A DNA stretch of 64,000 bases from Microplitis mediator (taxonomy: Eukaryota; Arthropoda; Insecta; Hymenoptera; Braconidae). Numbering within the stretch: the first letter of the stretch is position 1; each line of letters begins with the position of its first letter. Below the pieces are notes generated by a model. That model did no database searches, was not told the DNA's origin, and saw only the letters and a list, made by a program, of their open reading frames with translations. The stretch lies in contig NC_079977.1 of the NCBI RefSeq assembly GCF_029852145.1, forward strand, positions 18,540,781-18,604,780. The letters run 5' to 3'. The position numbers and the translations under genes were made by a program. Below are positions 23,679-35,085 of this stretch, piece by piece.

Positions 23679-23956
23679 TGATGTTTATAATGTAAGAAAA
23701 AAAAATAATTTCACGTGTTAAGTTTTATTTGAAGGTTTTAACAGTTGTGTGTAAAAGTCGTATGTTGACGATAAACTGCCGTATGAATTATAACTTATCT
23801 ATAGATAAAGTATGTAATTGCAGTCAAATACTCAGTTATAGTACATTATTAGATTATTACGAAGCCAATATCTTTATTGTTATGCTCTTTACCGGGAAAA
23901 CTAATAAATGATTGAGGGAAAATTAACTATGCCGTGGGATAAATGAATTATAGTGA

Positions 23957-25274
23957 CCCGGGTCGAAAAAAAATCTTGATTATTACTTCAAATTTAAGTC
24001 AAAATCCTTCAAATTTCACCTACGTTAATTTTTTTAGTCAGTGTAAAATTTCCATAACACTTGACTTAGATTTGACTTTTTCTGGCTTAGTTAGGATCGA
24101 TTTAAGACAAAATAAGTCACGTTTAAGTCAAAACTGGTTCAGTTTGACTCTTTTTCTTTTCGATTTAAGACAAAAAAAGTCACATTCAAGTCAGAATTGC
24201 GTCGATTTTAATACATTTTACTTAGATTTAAGTTAATAAAAGTTACATTAAAGTCAGAATAAAACAAAATTAGACAGTTACAACGGAATTTTAAAAAATA
24301 CTTACAATTAGTAACATATAATTAATGATAGTAATAATTATTCGAGGTGTTTATGGTTTAGAATATTTTCGATTATTATTAAATGGTATATTGTTTATAT
24401 CAAAAAATTATAAAGAAACATTAAAAAATAATTCTTCATCTGTAGCATTTAGATACTTGAATGAAAAATGTTTTGATCTTCTTCATTCTTTTATAAAAAT
24501 TATTGATAAAATATGCGATTGTCAAAAAATTAGTAATTGTTAGTGCCTTGGCCATCATTTTGCAATAATAACTCTTCTGGAAACAAAACCTTTCAAAGAG
24601 CCTGTCAGACTTCTCCAACTATCACACTTTTATGAATTCATTGTAACTGAAAATGTATTTACGATTCCTGTCGAAAATTTATTATCGGTATGTTTTTATA
24701 TTAATACAGGTAATAAAACGTTTATTGCAGAATTGGTTAATCAATATGAAAATGAATGATATTGTAAACAAGAGCTTATACAAATTCTTCAGGAACAGAA
24801 TAAAAAAAAATCATTGCAATAAAAATTTTTTTTATAGTAATTTTAATTTAATCAGAAATAATTTTAAAAAAATTTGCTATAATTAAAATTGAGTTTTAAT
24901 TTTAGATTAGTTTAATTAATAAATAAGTATAAAAACCACATTCGATTTGACTTAATTTTTAAGTTAAAATTAAGTCAAATATAGAACTAGATTTCATATC
25001 GATAACAAGTTGTTTTTTTAAGACAAAATAAGTCAAATTTATGTCAATGAAATAATTTAAGCCAAAAAAAGTTAAATTAAAGGAAACTAAACAATTTAAG
25101 TCAAAAAAAGTCTAATCCAAGTCAAAAAAGTTAAAAAAAGTCAAGATTAAGTCAATATTAAGTCAAAAAAAGTTAAAAAAAGTTAAAATGTGGAATACAG
25201 TTGTCAGCATATCGACGACTTCAAAGAAAATTAAGTTAAATCAAGTCAAATTTAAGATTTTTTTTTGACCCGGG
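23957..25274. mobile_element. CCCGGGTC-capped element filled with AAGTC words, enclosing a protease-like fragment
   Basis: Termini CCCGGGTCGAAAAAAAATC and inverted TTTTTTTTGACCCGGG are flanked by direct GA (23955-23956 and 25275-25276). The left 300 bases iterate 'tttaagtcaaaa', and the right 330 bases do the same with more perfect words. The enclosed 24271-24930 segment is different DNA holding a serine-protease-like coding remnant. Confidence 0.75.
24325..24765 (+). pseudogene. Serine-protease-homologue-like fragment inside the element
   Basis: One plus-strand frame runs from 24325 with a single in-frame TAG at 24541-24543, then continues. Before the stop: RLLLNGILFISKNYKETL, resembling the 'G.lIsknyvLT' start of trypsin-fold proteins, and CFDLLHSFIKIIDKICDC. 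After the stop: FAIITLLETKPFKEPVRLLQL, aligning with SPH1 LDSVLLYLNEPFELTYRINTI. Catalytic Asp is Ala in this alignment. It ends at a TGA near 24765. Similarity is at motif level only; the frame's continuity across the stop favours a decayed gene fragment. Confidence 0.4.
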
Positions 25275-25279
25275 GATTC

Positions 25280-25760
25280 ATACTGATAATTAACATAAGA
25301 GTATGGGAATAATTGTGGGATAAATGTGGGAATCCCTGATGATAACATGAGATGGTAGACTTCTTCATCTTCCAGAAAAATAATGACGCCATCGATGGCA
25401 TCATCATTCCTCCTGACAGCTTGAAAAGAGTCACCCCCATTATCATCATCAACTTTCGAAATAATTACCGAGATAATATGGAAATCATTAACAGAAGTAT
25501 GCATGTCAATTATTATGGCAGTATGATGATAATTATTTTGATCGTAAAGTCATAATTTCTACGGTAACATAGTAATAATTTTCATGTTAGTATGGTCGAA
25601 ATTACCCTGGTACTGTGATAATAAATGCCAAAATATCTTAGTAATTATTAATATACTGCCATGGTAATTATGATTATACTATTCTCGTAAGTATTGACGT
25701 AACACTATCATGGTAATAATTACCATACTTCTTTCGTTTTTTTCTGGAAGGTGTCGAGAA
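25280..25760. repeat. Short-word array, ATAATTACCATAGT
   Basis: Iterated 'taattaccatagt' and 'actatggtaattat' words, with an inverted 'catcgatggcatcatcattcctcc' core near 25390. Three overlapping frames on both strands are by-products. Confidence 0.6.
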
Positions 25761-25841
25761 TTCTTATGGACACCACACAGCCCACATTGCAAAATAGTAT
25801 AAAATTACAATAAATATGTTTTTGAATTTTTTTAATTTCAG

Positions 25842-25905
25842 GCATCAGTTATGGAGCACTATTACATCCAAATATTGTTATAACAACAGCATTAGCAGAT
25901 GACAT
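25842..25905 (+). pseudogene. Isolated SPH exon 2 on the plus strand
   Basis: After TTTAATTTCAG the frame reads GISYGALLHPNIVITTALADD and then a GTCAGT donor. Phases (1 in, 2 out) and length (64 nt) equal SPH3 exon 2. His57 is replaced (TTALA). No matching exon 1 or 3 was found next to it. It is a remnant of a fourth gene in the opposite orientation, or part of a gene scrambled by insertions. Confidence 0.65.
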
Positions 25906-26107
25906 GTCAGTAAATGTTATTTAAAAGTTATTTATAACACATGTAAAAAAAAATATAATAAGAAGTCGTAGTTTATTAAGTCTCGAATGCCTCGGTTATT
26001 ATCAAAGATAGAGAGACATCACAGGAGACTATTCGAAAGGGAATTGAATTTCCCACAACTTTAGTCTTATAGAAAAGATCTGTTAAATCAAAACTTTGGA
26101 AAATACA

Positions 26108-27370
26108 CCCGGGTCAAAAAATTAGATCTGTTTTAAAATAAATGATAAATTTACATATTTTTTCTTTAATTCAAGTTAATAAATCGTATTTATTTTATAT
26201 AGGAATTTAATCTGTTTTTGTCCGTACTAGTCATTATCCAGGCCAATATCAGACTTAATTTCGTATGATATTTAGTCTGTTTTAAATCGGGTTTAGACTA
26301 AAAACAGACTTTTTTATTATAATTATTGGTCTGTGTTCAATTGTTTTTAAGGACAAATACAGGACTTTTTATTAATACAAATAATAATAATAATAATAAT
26401 CTAGATTTATAAATTTATTTTAATTTTCTTATTATTTAAGACATGCTAATGCGCTTCCATAATAAGATGTCACACAGAGAAAAATGTTGGCTCGAAACCT
26501 ACCAATTTTTACAATGCTGTCGACTAAACTTGAAACAGGAAGTGAAGCATCCGAAAAATTATCGTGCTCTTACAAAAAATGATTATACTGTATCACATTA
26601 CTTATTACGCGCGAGAAACTTATCGATAAGCTTCAATATCAATTACTTTCATTCATTATAATAATTTTGATGCAGCATAATAATTTTTTATAAGAGCATA
26701 GTAATTTTTTGGATACTTTACTTTCTGTTTCAAGTTTGGTCGACAGCATAATAAAAATTGATAGATTTCGAGCCAACATTTTTCTCCGTAGCACAAGAAT
26801 TTCGATGTTTTCTTATGCCAAAATATTTTCAATTTTATCCAGTAAATAAGAGAAAATTCTTGACATTTTAAGAGTTGTTTTATCACTTTTATTTAATGAT
26901 ATAAATATTCAATGAAGACAACTAAAAAATTAAGCTGTCAAATTTTCATTAACTGCCGACATTTTTAAACAAAAGATAGTAAATAAATAGTAAATAAAAC
27001 ATAATCAATTCTGCAACTTAATATTTTTTCATAAATATTGCCCATAAATACAAATTTTATAAGTCCATAATTTAATCTAGTTTTCTCCTTGTAAATTTTC
27101 AGAACTAAAGTTTTTTAAAGTTCACGAATTAATCTAATTTAGTCTGCTCGTAACGCGTTTGTTTTTTAAAGTAGCAGGTCGAAAACAGCTTAAAATTTTC
27201 ATAAAAGATCAAAATCAGATCAAATAGTCCAATTAGACTAAAATCAGGTCAAATTTTTCAGTCCGGGTAGATCAAAAACAGATTTAAATTTTTATCGAAG
27301 TTCAATAACAGACCAAGTAGTCCAAATACAGTCCAGTTAGACTAAAACAGATCTAATTTTTTGACCCGGG
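26108..27370. mobile_element. CCCGGGTCAAAA-capped element filled with AGACCAAA/CAGTCTAA words
   Basis: Near-perfect inverted termini: CCCGGGTCAAAAAATTAGAT and its complement. Arms iterate 'tcaaaaacagac' words; the centre (about 26440-26900) is an inverted repeat around 'caacatttttctcc' with two weak frames on opposite strands that mirror each other. No clear target duplication (CA left, AA right). Its right end abuts the SPH-like terminal coding sequence. Confidence 0.75.
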
Positions 27371-27371
27371 A

Positions 27372-27593
27372 ATAAGACGGCATCGACCAACAAGTACTTG
27401 TTGGCTTGTCAACAATTCTCGTCATTATAAATATGGAGACACATCCGGATTTACTTCTAATGGAACATTAATTGACCTATCTCCCGAAATGAGTGAGATA
27501 AATTCTTTAATTTCGGAGAGAGTATCCAACAATCGAGATAATTACTTTCTTGAGAAACTTGTTAGTAAATTATGCAAATTAATGGATACCTGA
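27372..27593 (+). pseudogene. SPH terminal-exon remnant on the plus strand
   Basis: A frame ending in TGA at 27591-27593 reads HYKYGDTSGFTSNGTLIDLSPEMSEINSLIS, in two parts matching SPH2 'NKYEISEGSLYDLS' and 'QRKEINETLMS'. The expected start (FLGSPIACPLK) is missing; instead the element at 26108-27370 ends exactly at its left edge. I infer that the exon was cut by that insertion or by a deletion next to it. Confidence 0.6.
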
Positions 27594-27794
27594 TTGACTC
27601 TGACTTAATTTTCTACTAATGAATCAGTGAAAATTATTTAAATTTTTATCTCAATAAAAATAAATTTACTGAGCGCTCTCATAATCTCTGTTGTTAAATA
27701 ATTCGATTATGCTAAATTTATTTATTAACTATTTTTAATATATAATTAAAACATTTAATAATAATTTATTGATAAAAGTGAAATCAACAGTAAA

Positions 27795-28530
27795 TTGGAT
27801 ATCAGTATTACCGTTAGGACATTTCATTGATCCAATCAGTGATTTTTTCACTGAAGCAATAAGCGAATTTTACTGATCTGATGCGTAATTCTGTTTCACG
27901 AAAAAAAAACAGTAAATATTATTGACTCCATCAGTATATTTGTTTCACAGAAGAAACCAGTAAATATTACTGATCCAATCCGTGATTTTGTTTCACTGAA
28001 GTAAACAGTAAATGTTATCGATTTGATCAGTTATTCTGTTTCACTGAGCCACGTAATTTCATTGCTTCAATCATGATTCACTGAAACAAACAGTGGATTT
28101 CACTGGATTGATCAGTAATTTTGTTCCACTGAAGCAACCAGTAAATTTCACTGATCGAACCCGTGATTTCATATTATTGCCATAAGGATTGAACGTCATT
28201 AATTGGATTCGCAACTTTGTTTGACTATAGCCACTAATAAGTTTCACTGATTTGATCAGGGATTTTGTTTCACTTAACCGAGCAATTAATTTCATTGCTT
28301 CAATCAATTTTCACTGAAACAAACAGTAGATTTCTTAGCTGCCATTCTATGGAAACAAAGAGCGATTTTCACTGATCAACCTAGTAATAAAATTTAACCT
28401 ATTTAATTATTGAGTGTCAAGTAATTCCTATCAGTACACATAGAGCCAGAACTAATAATGAATATGCACTGTGACTCAGTGATAATACACTATTTAGTTT
28501 TTAGCGTATTCACTGAATACAAATTGGAAT
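27795..28530. repeat. Short-word array, TTTCACTGAAACAAACAGTAAAT
   Basis: Fifteen or more copies of 'tttcactgaa', 'cagtaaat' and 'actgattgaatcagtga'-type words. The same vocabulary fills 60505-61300. The 78-codon minus frame at 28071-28307 is visibly periodic (four repeats of 'KLI.....TK'), so repeat-derived. Confidence 0.75.
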
Positions 28531-29397
28531 AGTCTTAAAAAAAAAAAAAAAAAAAAAAAGTCTCTAAATTTTTTTATTTATTGATCTATAGGAATGACCT
28601 AAATTTAATCATTGTCAGATTGAAATGTAAAAGATAGCATTTGAATTTCATTGAAATTCAAAACATCCGTTTTCTATCTGTTTTTACTTTATTACTTTTT
28701 TTTTCATTCTCATCGGATATTTTTATATCCCATGCTTGTATCTATTTCAGTATTAAATCAAAAATTTTAGGTTTATATCTAGTGTATATATATATGATAT
28801 ATTTCAAGAAGTCTCATAATGCGATCAAATATTCTCTTATTAATAATTTTTTTCAATCATATCAGATAAATATTTCGGGTGTTCGTTTTTTTTTTTTTTT
28901 TCTCTATTAATGACTCAATATTTCAGCATATCCGAATTAGAGTACTTATGAGATTATTCTAGTCTCCAGCTTTCATTGTCAATTAAAAGTCAATATTTTT
29001 AATACTGAGAATTTTATAAAAAAAATAGAATATGAAAAAAGTGCAAGCTTTGTGATAATTGGAAAGTTAATCCCTCGTTACAACGGTATTCTACTTTTAT
29101 CAGCAAACTTTGGTCTCAAATCAGAATACCACGAGATAAAGAAAAGAGGATTATTGATTGTCTCTATGATGAATATCCTGGAAAAACGAAAAAGTTTAGG
29201 CGATGAATACGAATAAAATTCTATGTCCAACAGTCCACGATTGATAAATTCGCACTAATAAATCATTATTTTAGTGTGAAGTAAAAAGGCTATTGAAATC
29301 TTATAATTATTATTCACTTAAGAATTTAATTATTATTCATATTTAGTAATTTTTACCGTGTGAGTATGCAACAAAAGTATCAAATGTCTGTTGAATC
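28531..29397. other. AT-rich spacer, no gene seen
   Basis: A poly-A run at about 28538-28559 and otherwise unpatterned AT-rich sequence. The 89-codon frame at 28641-28910 has low-complexity composition and no motif. Confidence 0.5.
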
Positions 29398-29585
29398 TTG
29401 GCCCAAGACTGGCAAGCCAACGCTCATCACTTGAACGTTGGTCAGATCTCGGACCAACCTATGGAGGCCGAGGCTGGATAGCCCAGTATTGTGCCAAGAC
29501 CAGCCCCGTTGTCAATATTATTTTTCTACCCTCATAGGAAAAAACAATAGGCCCAAGCTTGGCCGAGGCTTGGCGCAAGAGTTAT
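29398..29585. repeat. TTGGCCCAAGACTGG word array
   Basis: Words like those of the elements at 53288-53649 and 54599-55252 ('ttggcccaagactgg', 'aagcttggcc'), but without their CCCATA ends. Probable truncated copy. Confidence 0.6.
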
Positions 29586-29752
29586 TGACCCGCATGAAAA
29601 AAATTTATATCTTAAAATTATACTGAATAATATAACACAGTTTATATTACAATATAATTATTTATATAAGAAGTTATATATATTAAAATAACTATTTTTT
29701 TGCCGTTTTAATTATACAATTATATATTTTCAAAATATACAAATATGATATA

Positions 29753-30272
29753 GGGGAGGGAGGGGCAAAAGGGGGTACTTAAGGAAATACCAAGTTTTCG
29801 AGGACTTAAATACGCTAAATCTTTTTTTTTTTAATGATATTCAAAGTAAATAGAAGAAATTTTCAGTTACCGTTGAAAAAAAAAATTTTTCATATCTGCG
29901 GGCAAAGTGGGGTACCCCCTAAAAAAGGTAAAAAAAAAAAATTCTGGATTTTAAACGAATTTGATTAAGTTAAATTTTTTTTTTAGTAATTTACATAAAG
30001 AAAAATTATATTTTATATGTTTATTGGATACAAAAGAAGAAAAAAAATTTTTAATAGTTTTTATCTTAAAACAAACGTCATTAATATTTTTCAACTGACA
30101 ATTGATTTTTGAAAAAGTGTACCAAAAAAAACTCAAAGTAACGCTTAATTATATTTACAGAAGTGATTTTGGAATGTTTAAAAACTATTTAAAATATAAA
30201 ATTTTTTTTTATAAAATTTTGGGGGTACCCCGTTTTGCCTACCCTACCCCCATTTGCCCCCCCCCCTTCCCC
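29753..30272. mobile_element. GGGGAGGG-capped inverted element
   Basis: Ends GGGGAGGGAGGGGCAAAAGG and inverted TTTGCCCC...CTTCCCC, flanked by direct TA (29751-29752 and 30273-30274). Second-layer inverted phrases are 'ggcaaagtggggtaccccc' and 'gggggtaccccgttttgcc'. Related ends occur at 37360-39630. No coding frame. Confidence 0.75.
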
Positions 30273-30802
30273 TATAATATTATATGTTGCCATATATTCA
30301 AGCTACATGAACTCCATATATCGAAAATTATATACTTACATAAGTAATTTTATAATGTTGGTATATAAGCTAATATATATTATCGACTTATAAAATTTTA
30401 AGTCTAAAAGATTTATTTCAAGCCTATATCATGTTTTAAACCTGAAAAAGTTTCATTTAGTTTTTTATAGTCAGGGTCGTAGGTTGACATCCCCTGATTG
30501 AAACGCACACTTACATATAAACATCTATGGTCAGATCTACTTAATATGTAGATCTTCTTCATCTTTCCTGAGTTAAACTGATAAATTGAATGTTCATTTT
30601 GCCGATTAAAAAAATATTTATATTATATATTTTTAAGTATATATATAATTCATGATAATTTTGCGTTAAGAAAATTAATCATAAAAATATTTAAATGTTT
30701 AAAATACTATTTAATATCAAAGTAAAATTAATTTAGTTTTTGATTAAGTAGTTAAAAATATTCAATGATCGTTTGTTGCTCATTAATCAAAATTATGCGT
30801 AA

Positions 30803-30952
30803 CACAGAATGGTGTAAAAAAAAGTAGATTACACCGTGTTAAAATTACACGGATGGAAAATTTACACCGAGAGAATTTTACACCGTTATTTCACACTACA
30901 CGGCCGTGTAAAGTTCTCCAGGTCCATTTTTACACCGAAATTTTTTACAGTG
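30803..30952. mobile_element. Short CACAG/CAGTG-capped element, TTACACCG words
   Basis: Begins CACAGAATGGTGTAAAAA and ends AATTTTTTACAGTG, with 'ttacaccg' words between. The right end is like the 49332-50471 and 9403-9655 elements. TA follows but does not precede it. Confidence 0.55.
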
Positions 30953-31117
30953 TACTCAGCGTTTAGAAATGATGGAATTTTCTCTGAATAAAAATCGATA
31001 TTCGTTCAATAGAGAATATTAATGAAATAATAACAAAAGCTATAGTATAACAACTTCCCAAATAAACATATTGTATATCTTACCATTTAATGATGCTTAC
31101 CATACAATTGGTACTAA

Positions 31118-31938
31118 CCCGAGTCAAAATTAAAACAGCCTCAGTTCTTTTGATGTTGGACTTGCCGCTGAATGTAATCTGTTATTTAAGTCCTCGATGT
31201 CCTAAAAGTAGCGTATGAAGGAGTAAATCACCTTTTTAAAAAGATGTTTTAACCCTCCAAGGCCTACCATACTTTTAATCTGTAACTTCGAATGAACTCA
31301 ATTCTTTAGCATGACATTATTATTATAATAATATCAGCGTTCTAAATACGAAAAGATATTTCGAACTGATCGTGAGCGTCCGAGTAGCAGTGCGGCATTG
31401 GTTGTGCTTCATAGTCGTAAGGTCGTGGTTTCGAATCCCGGCGGCAGCAGATTAGTTTTCAGCAGTTTTTTTCAAATTCTTCGGCAGTTTCCGTTTTCCA
31501 ATACATCGTTTGTATTTATTGTTCACATAAAATAATTAAATAATCATATACTAATAAGTCAGAGGCTCTAATTATTCAATTCGAATTTCGAATGACAGTA
31601 CTATTCTATTCGAACGCCTACTCGTATAACTTTAGCTATTATTATTAATATTTTAAATTTTATTATTTTTTAACTCACAACAAAACATTTATTACTAAGA
31701 AATTACTTTTGGAATTTTTAAATTTCAAATTTTTTTCGATCATGGTGGCCATTTCTAATCAGTGACCCCCTTTTCTCTTTTGTTTCTTTACCAATGGTAC
31801 GCGATCCGATGAGAGTCTTTCTCGATCTATAAATTTAGGCTCTGAAGGCTTATTTTACCTTTTTAAAAAGATGATTTGAACCTTCTTACCCTTCCTAGGA
31901 TTTGGAGGCTCAAATCATTTTTTTAATTTTGACTCGGG
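31118..31938. mobile_element. CCCGAGTCAAAATT-capped element with tRNA-like core, copy 1
   Basis: Ends CCCGAGTCAAAATTAAAACA and inverted TTTTAATTTTGACTCGGG. The interior holds 'aaaaagatgattt.aacc' words at both ends and a tRNA-like module at 31376-31447. It is an inverted near-copy of 32910-33846, so the same family lies head-on about 1 kb apart. Confidence 0.8.
31376..31447 (+). repeat. tRNA-like module
   Basis: GTCCGAGTAGCAGTGCGGC (A-box side) and GTGGTTTCGAATCCCGGCGG (B-box side). Repeated in inverse orientation at 33497-33570. Confidence 0.65.
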
Positions 31939-32909
31939 TTGGTATTTTTTGCTAAAATATATTAAATACTAGAATAATCGCAAGACTTATTTCCTCCGCG
32001 TAATAATCAACATCCTGATATTAATAGATATTTTTATTGAAAATAAAAGAATATTAATTTTAATTAAAAGTGACCGACAAAAGGTGGTCTCTTTGGTTAG
32101 GAATGAGCTTAAGCAGACAATAAACAGTGAATGCTCGTGCTATTATACTGTCGGCGTGGTTAAAGGCCATTTTCAGTGTAAATTCGTAATGTAACATTAC
32201 TAAGCTGGATACTCTACAGTTATAAGTCTATGAGTGTATGAGTTGCCTGCGGCGGTACTTAGAACAGCTATAACCCCTTTAGTTTTGTATACACACTGTG
32301 CACACAATATAACAACAACTAGCCTTTGACTACTGAATACTGAGGGTACCGAGTCTTTAAAGGGCTAGACTAGACCAACTCTATACGTCTATGGACGTTA
32401 TACTGTGCACTAATGTAATGGAAACATGTGTGTAGTACAATTGAAATTTGTGTGGACTTGGGGTCGCTTTATGTGTGCAGTATTGTGGAATGTTTTTTTG
32501 TTTCTTTAATAAACTTGGTTTGCTTAACTTTAACGCGATACGAGAAATATTATATATACTTTAGTAATTTTATGATTTTACTCGGACAAAATGAGCCTCG
32601 ATTATATTATTATATTTATTACTTAATATTGATACAAATTAGTAAATACATTATTCTAATTACTTATTGTCAAATATATGGTGAAAATCGAAAAATGGTA
32701 ATAAATGTTATACGTGTTTATTGGGGAAATTTATATATTATTATTTTTAATAATATTTCCTTGGTATTTTCTAATGATAGAATATCGATTTTTATTGAGT
32801 GTATATTCAATTATTACTAAACGCTGAGTCATACATTTCATTATACGATGTAACGATTTTCATTCTGTCAAAATATTAAAATTAACTAAAAGTATGCATT
32901 GAATACTGC
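31939..32909. other. Spacer between inverted element copies
   Basis: No coding support. Short palindromic phrases such as 'tatacgtctatggacgttata' near 32380. The 130-codon frame at 32428-32820 is Ile/Tyr-rich, as random AT-rich sequence gives, and has no motif or plausible splice context. Confidence 0.5.
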
Positions 32910-33846
32910 CCCGAGTCAAAATTGAAAAGGTGATTTGAGCCTCCAAATCTTACACGAGGGTAAGGAAGTTCAAATCAACTTTTTAGAATATGAAAATCCA
33001 TGCATTAAAAAGGTGATTTGAACCTAAACGTGGTAACTTTGTCCGCTTTTACCAAGTTTAGGTTCAAATTATAGTTTTAAAAAGGTAATATAAGCCTCCA
33101 GAGCCTAAATTTATAGATCGAGAAAGAATCTCATCGGAACGCGTACAAGGGGTAAAGAAACGGAAGGGAAAAAGGGGCCACTCATTAGAATTGGCCACCA
33201 TGATCAAAAAAAAATTTGAAATTTAAAAATTCCAAAAATAATTTCTTAGTAATAAATGTTTTGTTGTGAGTTAAAAAATAATAAAATTTAAAATATTAAT
33301 AATAATAGTGAAAGTTATACGAGTAGGCGTTCGAATAGAATAGTACTATGTCATTCGAAATTCGAATTAAATAATTAGAGCCTCTGACTTATTAGTATAT
33401 GATTATTTAATTATTTTATGTGAACAATAAATACAAACGATGTATTGGAAAACGGAAACTGCCGAAGAATTTGAAAAAAACTGCTCAAAACTAATCTGCT
33501 GCCGCCGGGATTCGAAACCACGACCTTACGAATATGAAACACAACCACTGCCGCACTGCTACTCGGACGCTCACGATCAGTTGGAAATATCTTTATGTAT
33601 TTAGAACGCAGATATTATTATAACAATAATGTCATGCTAAAGAATTGAGCTCATTCGAAGTTGCAGATTAAAAGTATGGTAGGCTATGGAGGGTTAAAAT
33701 ACCATTTTAAAATGATGATTTACTCCTCCATACGCTACTTTTAGGACATCGAGAACTTAAATAACATGTTACATTCAGTGGCAAGTCCAACATCAAAAGG
33801 ACTGAGGCTTTGGAGGCTCCAACTACTGTTTTAATTTTGACTCGGG
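32910..33846. mobile_element. CCCGAGTCAAAATT-capped element with tRNA-like core, copy 2 (inverted)
   Basis: Ends CCCGAGTCAAAATTGAAAAG and inverted TTTTAATTTTGACTCGGG, flanked by direct GC (32908-32909 and 33847-33848). Its reverse complement aligns with 31118-31938 over most of its length. Confidence 0.8.
33497..33570 (-). repeat. tRNA-like module
   Basis: Complement of the 31376-31447 module, with GGTTTCGAATCCCGGCGG on the minus strand. The anticodon region differs between the two copies. Confidence 0.65.
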
Positions 33847-34045
33847 GCATGAACAATATACGACAGTTACTATCTGTATAGTAATTTCTGAAAATCAGAT
33901 CAATAGAATAGTATTAAGTATTTTAGAGCAACTAAAAAATTACTATACAGTTTGTAATTTTTCTAGAGCAGATAAATTAACAATTGGAGGAGATTGCGTA
34001 TGAAAATATATATTACAAGTTTAGAGGCCTTCACTCAAAAGAGAC

Positions 34046-34195
34046 ATCGGACTGAGAGGCTGAGGACAGAACTCGCACGCGAGAGATCAGGGTTCGAATC
34101 CCAACCGAGCCAAATTATTTTTAAATTATTTAAATTGTCACCAACACCAATACTCATGCCATGAATAATAATCATATTAATAATAATAATAATAA
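34046..34195 (+). mobile_element. Short SINE-like unit with AAT tail
   Basis: A tRNA-like head (GACTGAGAGGCTGAGGAC and GGGTTCGAATCCCAACCG) at 34046-34115, followed by AT-rich body and an (AAT)n tail to about 34195. This order is typical of tRNA-derived SINEs. Confidence 0.5.
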
Positions 34196-34735
34196 TTGAA
34201 TTGAATTGAATTTTAGTTGGTTTTAACTGGGCAGTCGGCTTATGTTAGCAATTGTACCCGGGCCCATTGAGGACAAGTTTATAGTTATCGGAGAGGATCG
34301 CGGTCCTGGTGATCATTGATATTAGGCCTTGCTTTTTTTATTTTTTCTGCCAGTCCACATAACAACGAACTTAGCAAGCCCACAGTCCTTCCGACAACTA
34401 TTCATAGTTTGACTACTGTAGATACTATTTTTTGTGAGTTTATAGGTGGAGGAGACATAGTTTTTATTTCGGTAATTCCCCGCCCAGAGTCCAAGGAAAG
34501 TCCTGCAGATTCGATCGTGTTTTTGTGTGTCCGCTATCATTTTGTAATGGAGTCGGCGCCACTTTAATTCACTCGAAAAATTGTCGGTATTCCACCACCA
34601 GGGAGCTGCCAATGTAATGCACATAAATAGTATTGTGAAAATAAAATTCATTGGTGCATGCTGGAATCGAACCTGGTCCAACGCTTTGGTAAGCAAGTAC
34701 CTTGTTCGATACGCTATTGCCAGCCCAAATAATAA
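34170..34735 (-). mobile_element. tRNA-derived SINE-like element with ATT tail
   Basis: Read on the minus strand: tRNA-like head at 34660-34733 (GGGCTGGCAATAGCGTATC, then CCAGGTTCGATTCCAGCATG), a roughly 430-bp body of normal base composition ('ccctggtggtggaatacc', 'cctcaatgggcccggg'), and an (ATT)n tail at about 34175-34200. The body could come from the 3' end of a LINE. The 156-codon minus frame through it crosses the tRNA-like head, so I do not treat it as a gene. Confidence 0.6.
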
Positions 34736-34799
34736 TAATAATAATAATAATGATAAAAATAAGTTCAAAAACCAATAAAAATGTAATTTCATTTCATCC

Positions 34800-35085
34800 C
34801 ATATTAATGTAGATAAATTCCCTATATTGAATAGTTAAATTTACTATACAACATAATAAAATTTATTAAATAGACAGCCAAGTTTACGTATGCAGCTTAA
34901 ACTTTTATTGCATACTCACATGATAAAAATTACTAAATATAAATAATAATCTTCTTCTTCTTAGTCACGTCGATAAGATTCCTACAACTAAGGACACAGT
35001 ATGTGCTATTACAATATTGAAAAGACATTGCTTATTCGGTGAAAAATAAGGCAGTCTAGACATCGAAGGAATTATGAAAATGGAA
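34800..35085. other. Spacer, no gene seen
   Basis: AT-rich. 34895-34930 ('catactcacatgataaaaattactaaatataa') matches the complement of 29335-29370, so at least that part is a dispersed repeat. Confidence 0.4.

Noticed and set aside
2871..27593. Polydnavirus (bracovirus) proviral segment
   Set aside because: No virulence gene family, nudiviral gene or circularisation motif recognised; the SPH cluster is adequately explained as a wasp gene family.
28071..28307. 78-codon minus frame with repeated KLI/TK pattern
   Set aside because: Direct translation of the CACTGAAA word array.
32428..32820. 130-codon frame
   Set aside because: Ile/Tyr/Asn-rich as expected from random AT-rich DNA; no motif or splice context.
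34322..34792. 156-codon minus-strand frame with a hydrophobic start
   Set aside because: The start is a translated ATT repeat and the frame crosses the tRNA-like head of a SINE-like element.
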